DNA from: JBMYQA01 sp049600855
GTDB taxonomy: Bacteria; Bacteroidota; Bacteroidia; Cytophagales; Flammeovirgaceae
Direction of reading: 5' to 3'
Length of the DNA stretch: 13,615 nucleotides
NCBI GenBank assembly: GCA_049600855.1
Contig: JBMYQA010000154.1
Location: 1 to 13,615, forward strand
The position numbers and the translations under genes are program-made. Below the pieces are notes generated by a model, which was given only the letters and a program-made list of their open reading frames with translations, had not been told where the DNA came from and did no database searches. Below are positions 6,478-13,033 of this stretch, in pieces; position 1 is the stretch's first letter, and the number at the start of each line of letters is the position of its first letter.

Positions 6478-7317
6478 ATGATACCCATGAAACAAAATCC
6501 TTTTGCAGATTATGCAGATGTGACCCATGAAATTTTTTCACGCCATCTACAGGATTTTAGAAAAGTTCATATTTACCTTCCTCCATCGTATTTGCGGAGT
6601 AGCAAGCAATACCATGTGTTGTATATCAATGATGGTCAGGATATGAAATTACTCAAACTGAAGGAGAACCTCGCAACGCTCTATCAAGCAGGAGCCATTG
6701 ATGAATTGATTGTAGTAGCCATTCCCGCACATCATCGCATTCAGGAATATGGTGTGGCAGGAATTCCCGACTACAAAAGACGTGGAAGTAAAGCGGGTAA
6801 ATACAGTAAGTTTATCATCAATGAATTGATGCCATTTATTAATGCACAATACCGCACGAGCAAGTTTATTCCCAAAACAGCATTCATCGGCTTTTCCATG
6901 GGCGGACTGACCGCCTTTGACATTTGCTGGAATCACCCCTTTCACTTTGGCTTAGTAGGCGCTTTTTCTGCCTCATTTTGGTGGCGGAGTAAGGCGTTTG
7001 AAGAAGGCTTTGAAGAAGATCGAGATCGCATCATGCACAATGTGGTGAAACACACTAAAAAGAAAGCAGGTTTAAAGTTTTGGTTTCAGGCAGGTACAGA
7101 AGATGAAAAAGAAGACCGCAACAATAATGGCATTATCGATGCGATTGACGATACGCTTGATTTGATGAAAGAGTTAGTCGAAAAAGGCTATTCCAAAGAA
7201 GCGGACATGCTTTACGAGGAAGTGGAAGGTGGTGAGCACAATTACGATACTTGGTCAGCGATATTGCCCAAATTTTTAAAATGGGCTTATGCGAAACCTG
7301 TTGTAAGCTATCTTTAA
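6478..7317 (+). CDS. Esterase-D-like alpha/beta hydrolase (putative esterase family)
   Basis: The 279-residue protein fits the 'putative esterase' family (PF00756) of alpha/beta hydrolases related to enterochelin esterase and S-formylglutathione hydrolase. The N-terminal strand region RKVHIYLPPSYLRSSKQYHVLYINDGQD (28-55) is typical of the family. The nucleophile elbow is GFSMGG (138-143) with Ser140, a likely acid residue lies in QAGTEDE (Asp209 region), and the catalytic His254 is in GGEHNYDTW (251-259). No signal peptide is seen, so it should be cytoplasmic. The segment DRNNNGIIDAID (213-224) fits a 12-residue EF-hand-type calcium loop (D at 1, N at 3 and 5, G at 6, I at 8, D at 9 and 12) inside the hydrolase domain. 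The substrate is unknown. The start may be the ATG at 6478 or the in-frame one at 6487; neither has a clear Shine-Dalgarno sequence. It is convergent with the HMG-CoA reductase gene. Confidence 0.88.
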   Translation: MIPMKQNPFADYADVTHEIFSRHLQDFRKVHIYLPPSYLRSSKQYHVLYINDGQDMKLLKLKENLATLYQAGAIDELIVVAIPAHHRIQEYGVAGIPDYKRRGSKAGKYSKFIINELMPFINAQYRTSKFIPKTAFIGFSMGGLTAFDICWNHPFHFGLVGAFSASFWWRSKAFEEGFEEDRDRIMHNVVKHTKKKAGLKFWFQAGTEDEKEDRNNNGIIDAIDDTLDLMKELVEKGYSKEADMLYEEVEGGEHNYDTWSAILPKFLKWAYAKPVVSYL

Positions 7318-7355
7318 GTAGGTGCTGCATTGGCCAAACAAACAGAAATTTCAAC

Positions 7356-7381
7356 AAAAAAAGGGGCTGAAAAGCCCCTTT
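7356..7381 (-). terminator. Intrinsic terminator of the HMG-CoA reductase gene
   Basis: AAAGGGGCT (7360-7368) pairs with AGCCCCTTT (7373-7381) around a GAAA loop (TTTC on the minus strand). Read on the minus strand, the stem is followed by a run of seven T (7362-7356), a strong intrinsic terminator 55 bp after the reductase stop. In the plus direction only three T follow, so it would stop esterase transcripts less well. Confidence 0.85.
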
Positions 7382-7435
7382 CGTGTAATCATCAATCAAA
7401 TAATCTTATGCTAACGAATAACAATAATTCAATTG

Positions 7436-8983
7436 TTATCGGTTTCTTCCGTATTGTTCGTGGCTAGAAACCCAATCAGAAGATGAAATCGCTGAGGCTA
7501 ATGAAAGCTCACCAGCAAGCACAACTCCTGCAATAATCTCTGCCAGCTTCTTCACTTTGTCTTTTCCAAAGCAACCTAGTAGTTCTAAACATTCTTTTTG
7601 AGTTGCCAGTCCAACGCCTCCGCCATAAGTTGCAATGATTAAAGAAGGAATGGTAATAGACATGTACAAATCTCCTTCTTTGGTGATTTCGGCATGGGCA
7701 ATACCCGCAGAAGATTCTGATACGTTGGCTACATCTTGACCAGTAGCGATAAACATGGCAGTAATACCATTTGCTGAATGGGCACCATTGTTATTTGCTC
7801 CCGAGAGAATTGCACCCACATTAGCAATGGAAGAGTGATAAGCTACTTTTTCTGGCTCTACCCGCATGTTTTGGATTAACACATCGCGCGGAATGGTGAT
7901 TTCTGCTGTTACACGCTTACCACGGGTACGCATCACATTCACTTGCGAAGCTTTTTTATCGGTAGCTAAGTTCGATTCTAAATAGAAGTTCGTGATTTTA
8001 TAATCTTTGTAATGATCTAAAATCCAGCTACATGCAGCAAAAGTGGCTCTACCCACCATATTTTGACCAGCGGCATCTCCTGTTGTGAAATTAAAACGGA
8101 GGTAAGCAAATTTACTCGCTAAAAATGGATCAATGTATTTTAATTTACCCGAACGAGTGGTCGATTCTGCTTCTTCGGCAATCTTATCTTGATTTTCCAA
8201 TACCCACTTCACAAACTCACGCGCACCTCTGGCATCTTCAAATACAGATACAGGAGCACGTTGCATTACATCGTCCTGCACCGTACAAATTGGTCCACCA
8301 CTCAAATTCAATACCTTCATGCCGCGGTTGTAGGAAGCTACCAAGGTTCCCTCAGCTGTTGCCAATGGAATTAGGAAATCGCCTTGCGCATGTTCTCCAT
8401 TAATGGTTAATGGCCCTGCGAAACCGATAGGCACCTGAGCAACACCAGTGAAGTGCTCAATATTTCCTGCGGTGATGTGCGGATCAAACGAGTAATGAGG
8501 AATGTGCTCTAATTTTTTACCCGTGTATTCTTCTACAAATTTTTGACGGGCTTTAATTGCTTTATCTGAAAAATCGTCATGAAGATCACGCGGTAAACGA
8601 ACCATATCGGGATTTTCGGCAGAAATGGCATCATCTACTGAGATTTTTAATTTGCCGAAAGGAGAAGTTTGAGCTACAATTTTAATCTCATATTTTCCTT
8701 CTTCTAAAGGATCGAGGTGTGAGAAGATATTGAGGATTTTGCGAAGTGGAAAGTCAATAGGATTGGCTTCCGATACTTCTGATGGGGCACGGAACTCTCC
8801 ATTGCCAATATCAATAGAAACAGCATCGAGTGCCACATCGCGGCCACCAATTGAAATGGCTTCAATTCCTGTTAATTTTGCATCGCTTAATCGGTTCTTA
8901 ATCGTAAACTGAACGCCTCTTGCCGCATTTTTGAGACTTCCTCGATTATAAAGTTGTTTTAGGACTAGGCTAGGTATTAGCAT
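7436..8983 (-). CDS. Hydroxymethylglutaryl-CoA reductase
   Basis: This enzyme makes mevalonate from HMG-CoA, the committed step of the mevalonate route to isoprenoids such as menaquinone side chains and carotenoids. The catalytic domain spans about 140-515 of 515 residues. It contains NIEHFTGVAQVPIGFAGPL (174-192), IPLATAEGTLVAS (205-217) with catalytic Glu211, FTTGDAAGQNMV (299-310), ESNLATDKKAS (336-346) carrying the catalytic lysine, ATGQDVANVSESS (413-425) with Asp417, and ATYGGGVGLATQ (451-462). The C-terminal AGELSLASAISSSDWVSSHEQ (490-510) holds the catalytic His508. The TDKK motif and the C-terminal SSH pattern resemble class I (eukaryote/archaeal-type, NADPH-using) enzymes more than class II. 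About 130 extra N-terminal residues are neither membrane helices nor an obvious known domain. The gene stands alone with its own terminator. Confidence 0.95.
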   Translation of the reverse strand: MLIPSLVLKQLYNRGSLKNAARGVQFTIKNRLSDAKLTGIEAISIGGRDVALDAVSIDIGNGEFRAPSEVSEANPIDFPLRKILNIFSHLDPLEEGKYEIKIVAQTSPFGKLKISVDDAISAENPDMVRLPRDLHDDFSDKAIKARQKFVEEYTGKKLEHIPHYSFDPHITAGNIEHFTGVAQVPIGFAGPLTINGEHAQGDFLIPLATAEGTLVASYNRGMKVLNLSGGPICTVQDDVMQRAPVSVFEDARGAREFVKWVLENQDKIAEEAESTTRSGKLKYIDPFLASKFAYLRFNFTTGDAAGQNMVGRATFAACSWILDHYKDYKITNFYLESNLATDKKASQVNVMRTRGKRVTAEITIPRDVLIQNMRVEPEKVAYHSSIANVGAILSGANNNGAHSANGITAMFIATGQDVANVSESSAGIAHAEITKEGDLYMSITIPSLIIATYGGGVGLATQKECLELLGCFGKDKVKKLAEIIAGVVLAGELSLASAISSSDWVSSHEQYGRNR

Positions 8984-9097
8984 AAGTGATTGGTATTATT
9001 TGTTAGAATGAATTTTCTAAGTTGAATAAACAAGTCTATTTTAACGAACTTTGTTGAAAAATTCAATTTCCAAACTGATAAAAAATCTTTGTTTTTG

Positions 9098-9105
9098 CAA
9101 ACCTA
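9098..9105 (-). promoter_or_regulatory. TAnnTTTG -7 element upstream of HMG-CoA reductase
   Basis: The minus strand reads TAGGTTTG (9105-9098), an exact consensus. Transcription from here would give a leader of about 107 nt before the ATG at 8983. No TTG lies at the -33 distance. It is the only exact match in this 236-bp gap, which otherwise holds nothing I can name. Confidence 0.3.
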
Positions 9106-9219
9106 ACCAATTGAAATTAATATCACATAGCGAATTTTCGCAAATTTTGAATAAATATAGGCGCACAAGCCTAAAATCAATGCATGATTACTACAAATGA
9201 ATCCATCAAATGAGGGTGG

Positions 9220-9954
9220 TTAGTTTTGAGTTGCCTGCTTTATTTTTTGGCTTTCTTCATCGAGTACCCAACTCTTCAAGCAAAAATACTGTAAGTTAAA
9301 CTTCCGGCCTGTTGAGGCGGTAAAGCCCCAAATTACCTTGGTTTGTCCGCCAAAAACCTCATTTACTAAATCTCTTTTGCCTTCGTATACTGTATTGCCA
9401 TCCAACGTTACTTTAATTTGTTGCGTTCGCGGATTCCAACGAAAGCGGAAGTTATGCATCCGATCGTCTTCTAAGTTGTAATTGGCATTGTCGTTATTCC
9501 AAAAGTTGGGATGAAAGTTGGTACCTCCTTCTAAATAAGCCGCATGATCGCTGCTTGGGTCATTTTGTTGGAAATTTTGGTAGGTGTCAAATTCAATTGC
9601 AATGGAAGGGGAAATGTAATTCCCGCCCAAATAGTCTTTTCGCCAGCGACCGTAGCCCATACATTCTCCATACGTACCAAAAGCATTAAACCCTCTTGGG
9701 TCATTGTGGATAACGAAGGTAATGCCATCAGCGCCTTCATCTTTACTTCCCAAATAAATATCAAATTCAATTTCAAAAAAGCGCTCTAGGTTTAATTTTG
9801 TTTGATGATACGCAATTCCCTCACTGTAAGCCACATCAGGCGTGAGTTGAATGCAATCGCCCGTCATGTATTTGGCATCGCCAATGAGATTAAATTGGGC
9901 AATAGTGAGGTGTGTCATCAATAGACTGAATGCAAGCAGTAGGTATCTAGTCAT
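9220..9954 (-). CDS. Secreted L-type (legume-like) lectin-domain protein
   Basis: The 244-residue protein starts with a signal peptide (MTRYLLLAFSLLMTHLTIA, likely cut before Gln20) and is otherwise a single beta-sandwich domain of the legume/L-type lectin family. The lectin features are FEIEFDIYLGSKDEGADGITFVIHND (60-85) with the DG..F metal/sugar-site strand, then PSIAIEFDTYQN followed by NDPSSDHAAY (116-140), whose acidic and Asn residues match the calcium-binding loop. Next comes HNFRFRWNPRTQQIKVTLDGNTVYEG (167-192), and IWGFTASTG (208-216) is the typical last strand. In Bacteroidota this domain often sits in large surface proteins with a type IX secretion tail. Here it is alone, ends in a charged tail (DEESQKIKQATQN) and has no sorting domain or lipobox, so it is probably periplasmic or released. 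It has three cysteines (34, 98, 225). The sugar ligand is unknown. Confidence 0.88.
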   Translation of the reverse strand: MTRYLLLAFSLLMTHLTIAQFNLIGDAKYMTGDCIQLTPDVAYSEGIAYHQTKLNLERFFEIEFDIYLGSKDEGADGITFVIHNDPRGFNAFGTYGECMGYGRWRKDYLGGNYISPSIAIEFDTYQNFQQNDPSSDHAAYLEGGTNFHPNFWNNDNANYNLEDDRMHNFRFRWNPRTQQIKVTLDGNTVYEGKRDLVNEVFGGQTKVIWGFTASTGRKFNLQYFCLKSWVLDEESQKIKQATQN

Positions 9955-9974
9955 GGTGGATGGGGTTTAATGGT

Positions 9975-9993
9975 ATGCTATATAAAATAGCAT
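9975..9993. promoter_or_regulatory. Inverted repeat in the lectin gene leader
   Basis: ATGCTAT (9975-9981) and ATAGCAT (9987-9993) are perfect reverse complements separated by 5 bp, 21-39 bp upstream of the lectin gene start. The position fits an operator or leader hairpin. The 297-bp gap up to 10251 contains no exact TAnnTTTG element for the lectin gene. Confidence 0.3.
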
Positions 9994-10047
9994 TTTGTCG
10001 GAGTACTATCAATGAATATTTCATATATGGGAAACTCAGCCACTTGC

Positions 10048-10206
10048 TTAAAAGTTTATTTTTTGTGTTTTATCATTTTTTATGAGGTGTTTGTCAATGG
10101 TTTGGGATACTTTCCAAGCCATTTGGTTTTGTAGCTCGGTAAAAGTAGTATTGTATGTAGAAGGAACAAACGCAATAATGAGGGGGATATGGATGTTGTG
10201 TTTCAT
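10048..10206 (-). CDS. Possible small gene or gene remnant, 52 residues, unrecognised
   Basis: Reading from the ATG at 10206, the frame encodes MKHNIHIPLIIAFVPSTY and continues with a likely amphipathic helix (about FTELQNQMAWKVSQTIDKHL) to a stop at 10048. It could be a small real protein or a leftover of a larger gene. I do not recognise a family. No ribosome-binding site or promoter supports it. It faces away from the plus-strand gene at 10252, and some codons (CCC, CTC, GAG) differ from neighbouring usage. The case for it is weak. Confidence 0.2.
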   Translation of the reverse strand: MKHNIHIPLIIAFVPSTYNTTFTELQNQMAWKVSQTIDKHLIKNDKTQKINF

Positions 10207-10251
10207 GGAAAAAAGAAGAATAGCACGTGTTAAAAACCAACAAAATGATAG

Positions 10252-10656
10252 ATGTCTATGTCTGAAAGTTCGATTAACACAGAAGATATTATTCAAGTTA
10301 TAATCGGAGCTTCTACGCTAGCAGTACCTGTGGCATTCTCGGAAGAGTCATGGAGGCTTAGCGAAACATTGCCTTTACTCAATGTAATTATACTTTTCCT
10401 ATTATCCTTGATGTTTATAGGGTTGTACTCCATTCAAGGAATTTTTCAAGGCAAGGTCAAACATCGTTTGTACCATTTTTTTGTTCGTATTTTAATTGAC
10501 TACGGAGTTACCTTGATTGTCGTTTTTATTATTCTACTTGCACTCAACAGAATGCCATTAATTGATGAGCCAATAATTGCCCTAAAAAGAATCATCGTGC
10601 TTTCTTTTCCTGCATCAATGGGAGGTGTAATTGTTGATGGTTTCGATAAAGAGTAG
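10252..10656 (+). CDS. DUF2391 (TIGR02587-like) integral membrane protein
   Basis: The 134-residue protein has four predicted membrane segments: about 14-30 (QVIIGASTLAVPVAF), 42-62, 78-98 and 110-127. The sequence around ASTLAVPVAFSEESWRLSETLP and the last helix KRIIVLSFPASMGGVIVDG resemble the DUF2391 family of inner-membrane proteins of unknown function. The length is shorter than many members (over 200 residues), so this may be a minimal form. The start could be the ATG at 10252 or the in-frame ATG at 10258, since nothing decides between them. It is followed after 24 bp by the PH-domain membrane protein, probably as a two-gene transcript. No biochemical role is known. Confidence 0.65.
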   Translation: MSMSESSINTEDIIQVIIGASTLAVPVAFSEESWRLSETLPLLNVIILFLLSLMFIGLYSIQGIFQGKVKHRLYHFFVRILIDYGVTLIVVFIILLALNRMPLIDEPIIALKRIIVLSFPASMGGVIVDGFDKE

Positions 10657-10680
10657 ACAAGTTTTAAAAAATCATGAACC

Positions 10681-11118
10681 ATGAAATTTAAAAGTAGAAA
10701 AGATAGTTTATTCCAAGCATTGATGTTTGGATGTTGTGCCTTGTTTGGTGGAATTGTGCTTTCTCGGACAATCGCTCAGGGAACGGTAGATTATGAATTT
10801 ATCTGGATTGACCTGTTGATGCTCTTGGTTGTTGGACTTTTATTGTGGCTGAACTTCGGAACAGGTTATGAGCTTACTCAAACAGAATTAAAATATAGAA
10901 GTGGGCCGATACGTGGGAAAATAGAAATCAAACGAATAAGAGAAATCATAAAAGGTAAAAGCCTTTGGTCAGGATTAAAGCCAGCGACTGCAAGAAATGG
11001 GTTGATTATAAAATATGACAAGTATGAGGAAATCTATATCAGTCCAGAAACTAATGATACTTTTGTGAATAAAATTCTGGAATTGAATAATAATATAAAA
11101 ATAACGACGGATTTATAG
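10681..11118 (+). CDS. Membrane-anchored bacterial PH-domain protein (bPH_4/DUF1200-like)
   Basis: The 145-residue protein begins with a short basic stretch (MKFKSRKD) and two transmembrane helices (about 10-29 and 40-57). It ends with a compact beta-rich domain (60-137) whose pattern GTGYELTQTELKYRSG, then PIRGKIEIKRIREI, a SLWSG segment and NGLIIKYDKYEEIYISPETNDTFVNKI matches the small bacterial PH-like domain family bPH_4. Such proteins are widespread and mostly uncharacterised; the PH-like domain probably faces the cytoplasm, as both termini would by the positive-inside rule. It lies 24 bp after the DUF2391 gene, which suggests that the two act in the same membrane process. No terminator is obvious in the following 143 bp. 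Confidence 0.75.
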   Translation: MKFKSRKDSLFQALMFGCCALFGGIVLSRTIAQGTVDYEFIWIDLLMLLVVGLLLWLNFGTGYELTQTELKYRSGPIRGKIEIKRIREIIKGKSLWSGLKPATARNGLIIKYDKYEEIYISPETNDTFVNKILELNNNIKITTDL

Positions 11119-11261
11119 TCGAATGGAGGGTAGTTAATTGTCCATAAAGCATAACCGTTAGTAGAATGGGTATTGATTGCGAGCTTGGAGTGTAAGTTAA
11201 GAAAGACAAAAAAATCATTTATGAAGAATTTGAGTACCCATCTTTTTAATTAGCTTTCACT

Positions 11262-12200
11262 ATGAAAAAAAATGAAATCGTAGTACTTTCCATTTTAGGA
11301 TTATTACTTTCCGCAGTATTTCCTTTATCTGACAGTTTTATAGGCTTTTTTGCAAGTATTTATCAGTTGATAGCTGGTTTTATTTTTTTTGTTGTTAATG
11401 CCACACTAGGGATTCTATGGCTGCAACAAAAAAAGCGCTCCTTTGTGACAAAAAGTATCTTGCCATTTGTATTATCCTATTCAGTTTGTGTGATTCTCTA
11501 TACGTTCTACTGGGTGAGCTGGTCTGATGGTGATACATTTCAGTTTGCATATACCTTGCGGTCTTACCCACATCAGGAGTCTTTACTATTGCTGAGTTTA
11601 TATTTTGCTGGGCTTTTATATGGATATTTAAGAAGAAACCGAAAGGCACTTAAAGTGACTGTTGGTACTTTACTTGTGGGAGCATTGTCGTTCGTGCTGT
11701 TTTATTTACAACCGTTTACAACAACCTCAGCACAAATTGATGGGGTGCAATTCATTGATGGAAATTATAATTCTATAGAAGCATTAATTCGTCAAGATCA
11801 ATTTAAGAATAAAACAGTTTACATAGACTTATGGTTTAGTAGCTGTTCGCCTTGTATTGATCAGTTTAAACATCATTTACCTAAACTAAAAAAAGAACTA
11901 GCTGCTCATGAGATCAGCTATTTGTATTTGGCTAGGGAAACGAGTCACTTGGATAGTAAACAGCGATGGATTAAGGCGATAGCAAAATATAATTTGAAAG
12001 GGTGGCACTATTATTTTCCAAAGGCAGACGAGCGGATCATTTGGGATGAGATTCGAAACAACGTTAAACTCGAATATGAAGGCTATCCACATTATTTGAT
12101 CGCCAAGAATGGGAAAGTTATTTCATACAATGCCCCAAGGCCAAACGATTCAGATTTAGTTTTAAAACTGTTAAACGATGCATCCAAGCAGACTGAATAG
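11262..12200 (+). CDS. Polytopic membrane protein with C-terminal thioredoxin-like (TlpA-type) domain
   Basis: The 312-residue protein has five predicted membrane helices (about 6-22, 30-54, 65-86, 105-123 and 131-150). The basic loops QQKKRS (55-60) and RRNRK (124-128) predict a cytoplasmic N-terminus and a periplasmic C-terminal domain. The C-terminal domain (about 160-305) is thioredoxin-like: KTVYIDLWFSSCSPCIDQF (184-202) contains the redox pair Cys195/Cys198 in a CSPC site, ARETSHLDSKQRWIKAI follows as in TlpA/ResA proteins, and EGYPHYLIAKNGKVI (273-287) provides the cis-proline Pro276 next to the active site. It is likely a periplasmic thiol-disulfide oxidoreductase. The membrane part does not match DsbD or CcdA in any motif I can see, so the source of electrons is unclear. 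A TTTG-N18-TAGCTTTC sequence (11229-11258) lies directly in front of the ATG. Confidence 0.8.
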   Translation: MKKNEIVVLSILGLLLSAVFPLSDSFIGFFASIYQLIAGFIFFVVNATLGILWLQQKKRSFVTKSILPFVLSYSVCVILYTFYWVSWSDGDTFQFAYTLRSYPHQESLLLLSLYFAGLLYGYLRRNRKALKVTVGTLLVGALSFVLFYLQPFTTTSAQIDGVQFIDGNYNSIEALIRQDQFKNKTVYIDLWFSSCSPCIDQFKHHLPKLKKELAAHEISYLYLARETSHLDSKQRWIKAIAKYNLKGWHYYFPKADERIIWDEIRNNVKLEYEGYPHYLIAKNGKVISYNAPRPNDSDLVLKLLNDASKQTE

Positions 12201-12286
12201 TTATTGTGAATGCTTTCACCAGCAAATACTAAAATAAATATATAACCAACGTACTTAGTCTAGTGAAGACCTAATCATATCCGGCA

Positions 12287-12305
12287 GATGAATCACCTAT
12301 TCATC
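12287..12305. promoter_or_regulatory. Inverted repeat upstream of the lipoprotein gene
   Basis: GATGAAT (12287-12293) and ATTCATC (12299-12305) are perfect reverse complements with a 5-bp spacer, 28-46 bp before the lipoprotein ATG. It lacks a T-run, so a regulator site or leader hairpin is more likely than a terminator for the upstream gene. No exact promoter consensus is seen in this 132-bp gap. Confidence 0.25.
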
Positions 12306-12332
12306 ATAGCGAATCATTTAAACCCCTAAAAA

Positions 12333-12773
12333 ATGAAAAGTAAATTTGCACTAATTTTATTATCAATCATCCTATTTTCTTGTGACGATGATGATTCGTC
12401 AGCAGTAACTGAAGGAAATTTAATCGGTCAATGGACCATCGTACAAAGGATGGTTGATGGAAGTGAAATGGCGCTTGGAGAGTGTGAACCATTCAGCATT
12501 TATACCTATAACGAGGATAGTACCTATAATGAATTACATTATGCAGCAGTGGCTAATTCAGCATGCTTAGATAATCCAAGTACTGAATTTAATGGAACTT
12601 GGCAAAAGAATGCTGGAACAAGTTATTCTTTTACCAACTCGAACAATCAAACCTCTGAAGTGGTGATTGAGTTTGCCTCCAATAATTCGATCACCATAAC
12701 CTCTTCTGAGGTTACAGACCCCAATGGCCCAGTTATTCAGACAATCACTGAAAAGTTTGATCGAATAGAATAA
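12333..12773 (+). CDS. Lipocalin-like lipoprotein, probably surface-exposed
   Basis: The 146-residue product has a lipoprotein signal peptide with lipobox LFSC, so Cys17 becomes the lipidated N-terminus. Four aspartates follow directly (18-21), resembling the acidic lipoprotein export signal that sends Bacteroidota lipoproteins to the cell surface. The mature part looks like the small lipocalin-like domains common in Bacteroidota. LIGQWTIVQR (30-39) has the typical G-x-W start, ECEPFSIYTYNEDSTYNE (50-67) and ANSACLD (74-80) supply a probable Cys51-Cys78 disulfide, and FNGTWQKNAGTSYSF (86-100) has the second GTW. C-terminal strands include EVVIEFASNNSITI. Such proteins are usually of unknown ligand. 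The gene stands alone and is followed by its own terminator. Confidence 0.8.
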   Translation: MKSKFALILLSIILFSCDDDDSSAVTEGNLIGQWTIVQRMVDGSEMALGECEPFSIYTYNEDSTYNELHYAAVANSACLDNPSTEFNGTWQKNAGTSYSFTNSNNQTSEVVIEFASNNSITITSSEVTDPNGPVIQTITEKFDRIE

Positions 12774-12896
12774 GTACCTCTCAAAAAATAAGCTCCGAGT
12801 GTCGGGCCAAGCACTTACTTAAGCAAGTGAGCAAAAAGAATCAGTAAAAATGCCGTATTCATTCTGCTTACATGCTTAACAAGGAGTTAAATAATT

Positions 12897-12923
12897 CTGA
12901 GTGCTTAATAGCATTCAGTTTTT
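12897..12923 (+). terminator. Intrinsic terminator downstream of the lipoprotein gene
   Basis: CTGAGTGCT (12897-12905) pairs with AGCATTCAG (12910-12918), nine pairs with one G-T wobble around the loop TAAT, followed by TTTTT (12919-12923). It reads on the plus strand and ends the lipoprotein transcript about 120 bp after its stop. A smaller imperfect hairpin (CACTTAC/GCAAGTG, near 12821) lies between. Confidence 0.75.
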
Positions 12924-12928
12924 AGAAC

Positions 12929-12962
12929 AAAAAAACGGTATGGAGTGATTTCCATACCGTTT
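12929..12962 (-). terminator. Intrinsic terminator downstream of hisA
   Basis: AAACGGTATGGA (12933-12944) and TCCATACCGTTT (12951-12962) are a perfect 12-bp stem with a 6-nt loop. On the minus strand the 3' arm ends in a seven-T run (12935-12929). It lies 72 bp after the hisA stop and stops the histidine transcript. It sits back to back with the plus-strand terminator at 12897-12923. Confidence 0.85.
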
Positions 12963-13033
12963 ATTAAATTTATTTTTACTGGAATAAAATTCCGTTAGAA
13001 CAGTTTGAGACAGCTCACAACTATTTTTACCTA

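Noticed and set aside
9126..9143. Short GCGAA/TTCGC inverted repeat in the gap between the HMG-CoA reductase and lectin genes
   Set aside because: Five-base arms with a 2-nt gap are expected by chance and there is no T-run or promoter link.
10082..10303. 73-residue plus-strand frame overlapping the start of the DUF2391 gene
   Set aside because: It overlaps the clear membrane-protein start in another frame and has low-complexity, cysteine- and tryptophan-rich content typical of non-coding translation.
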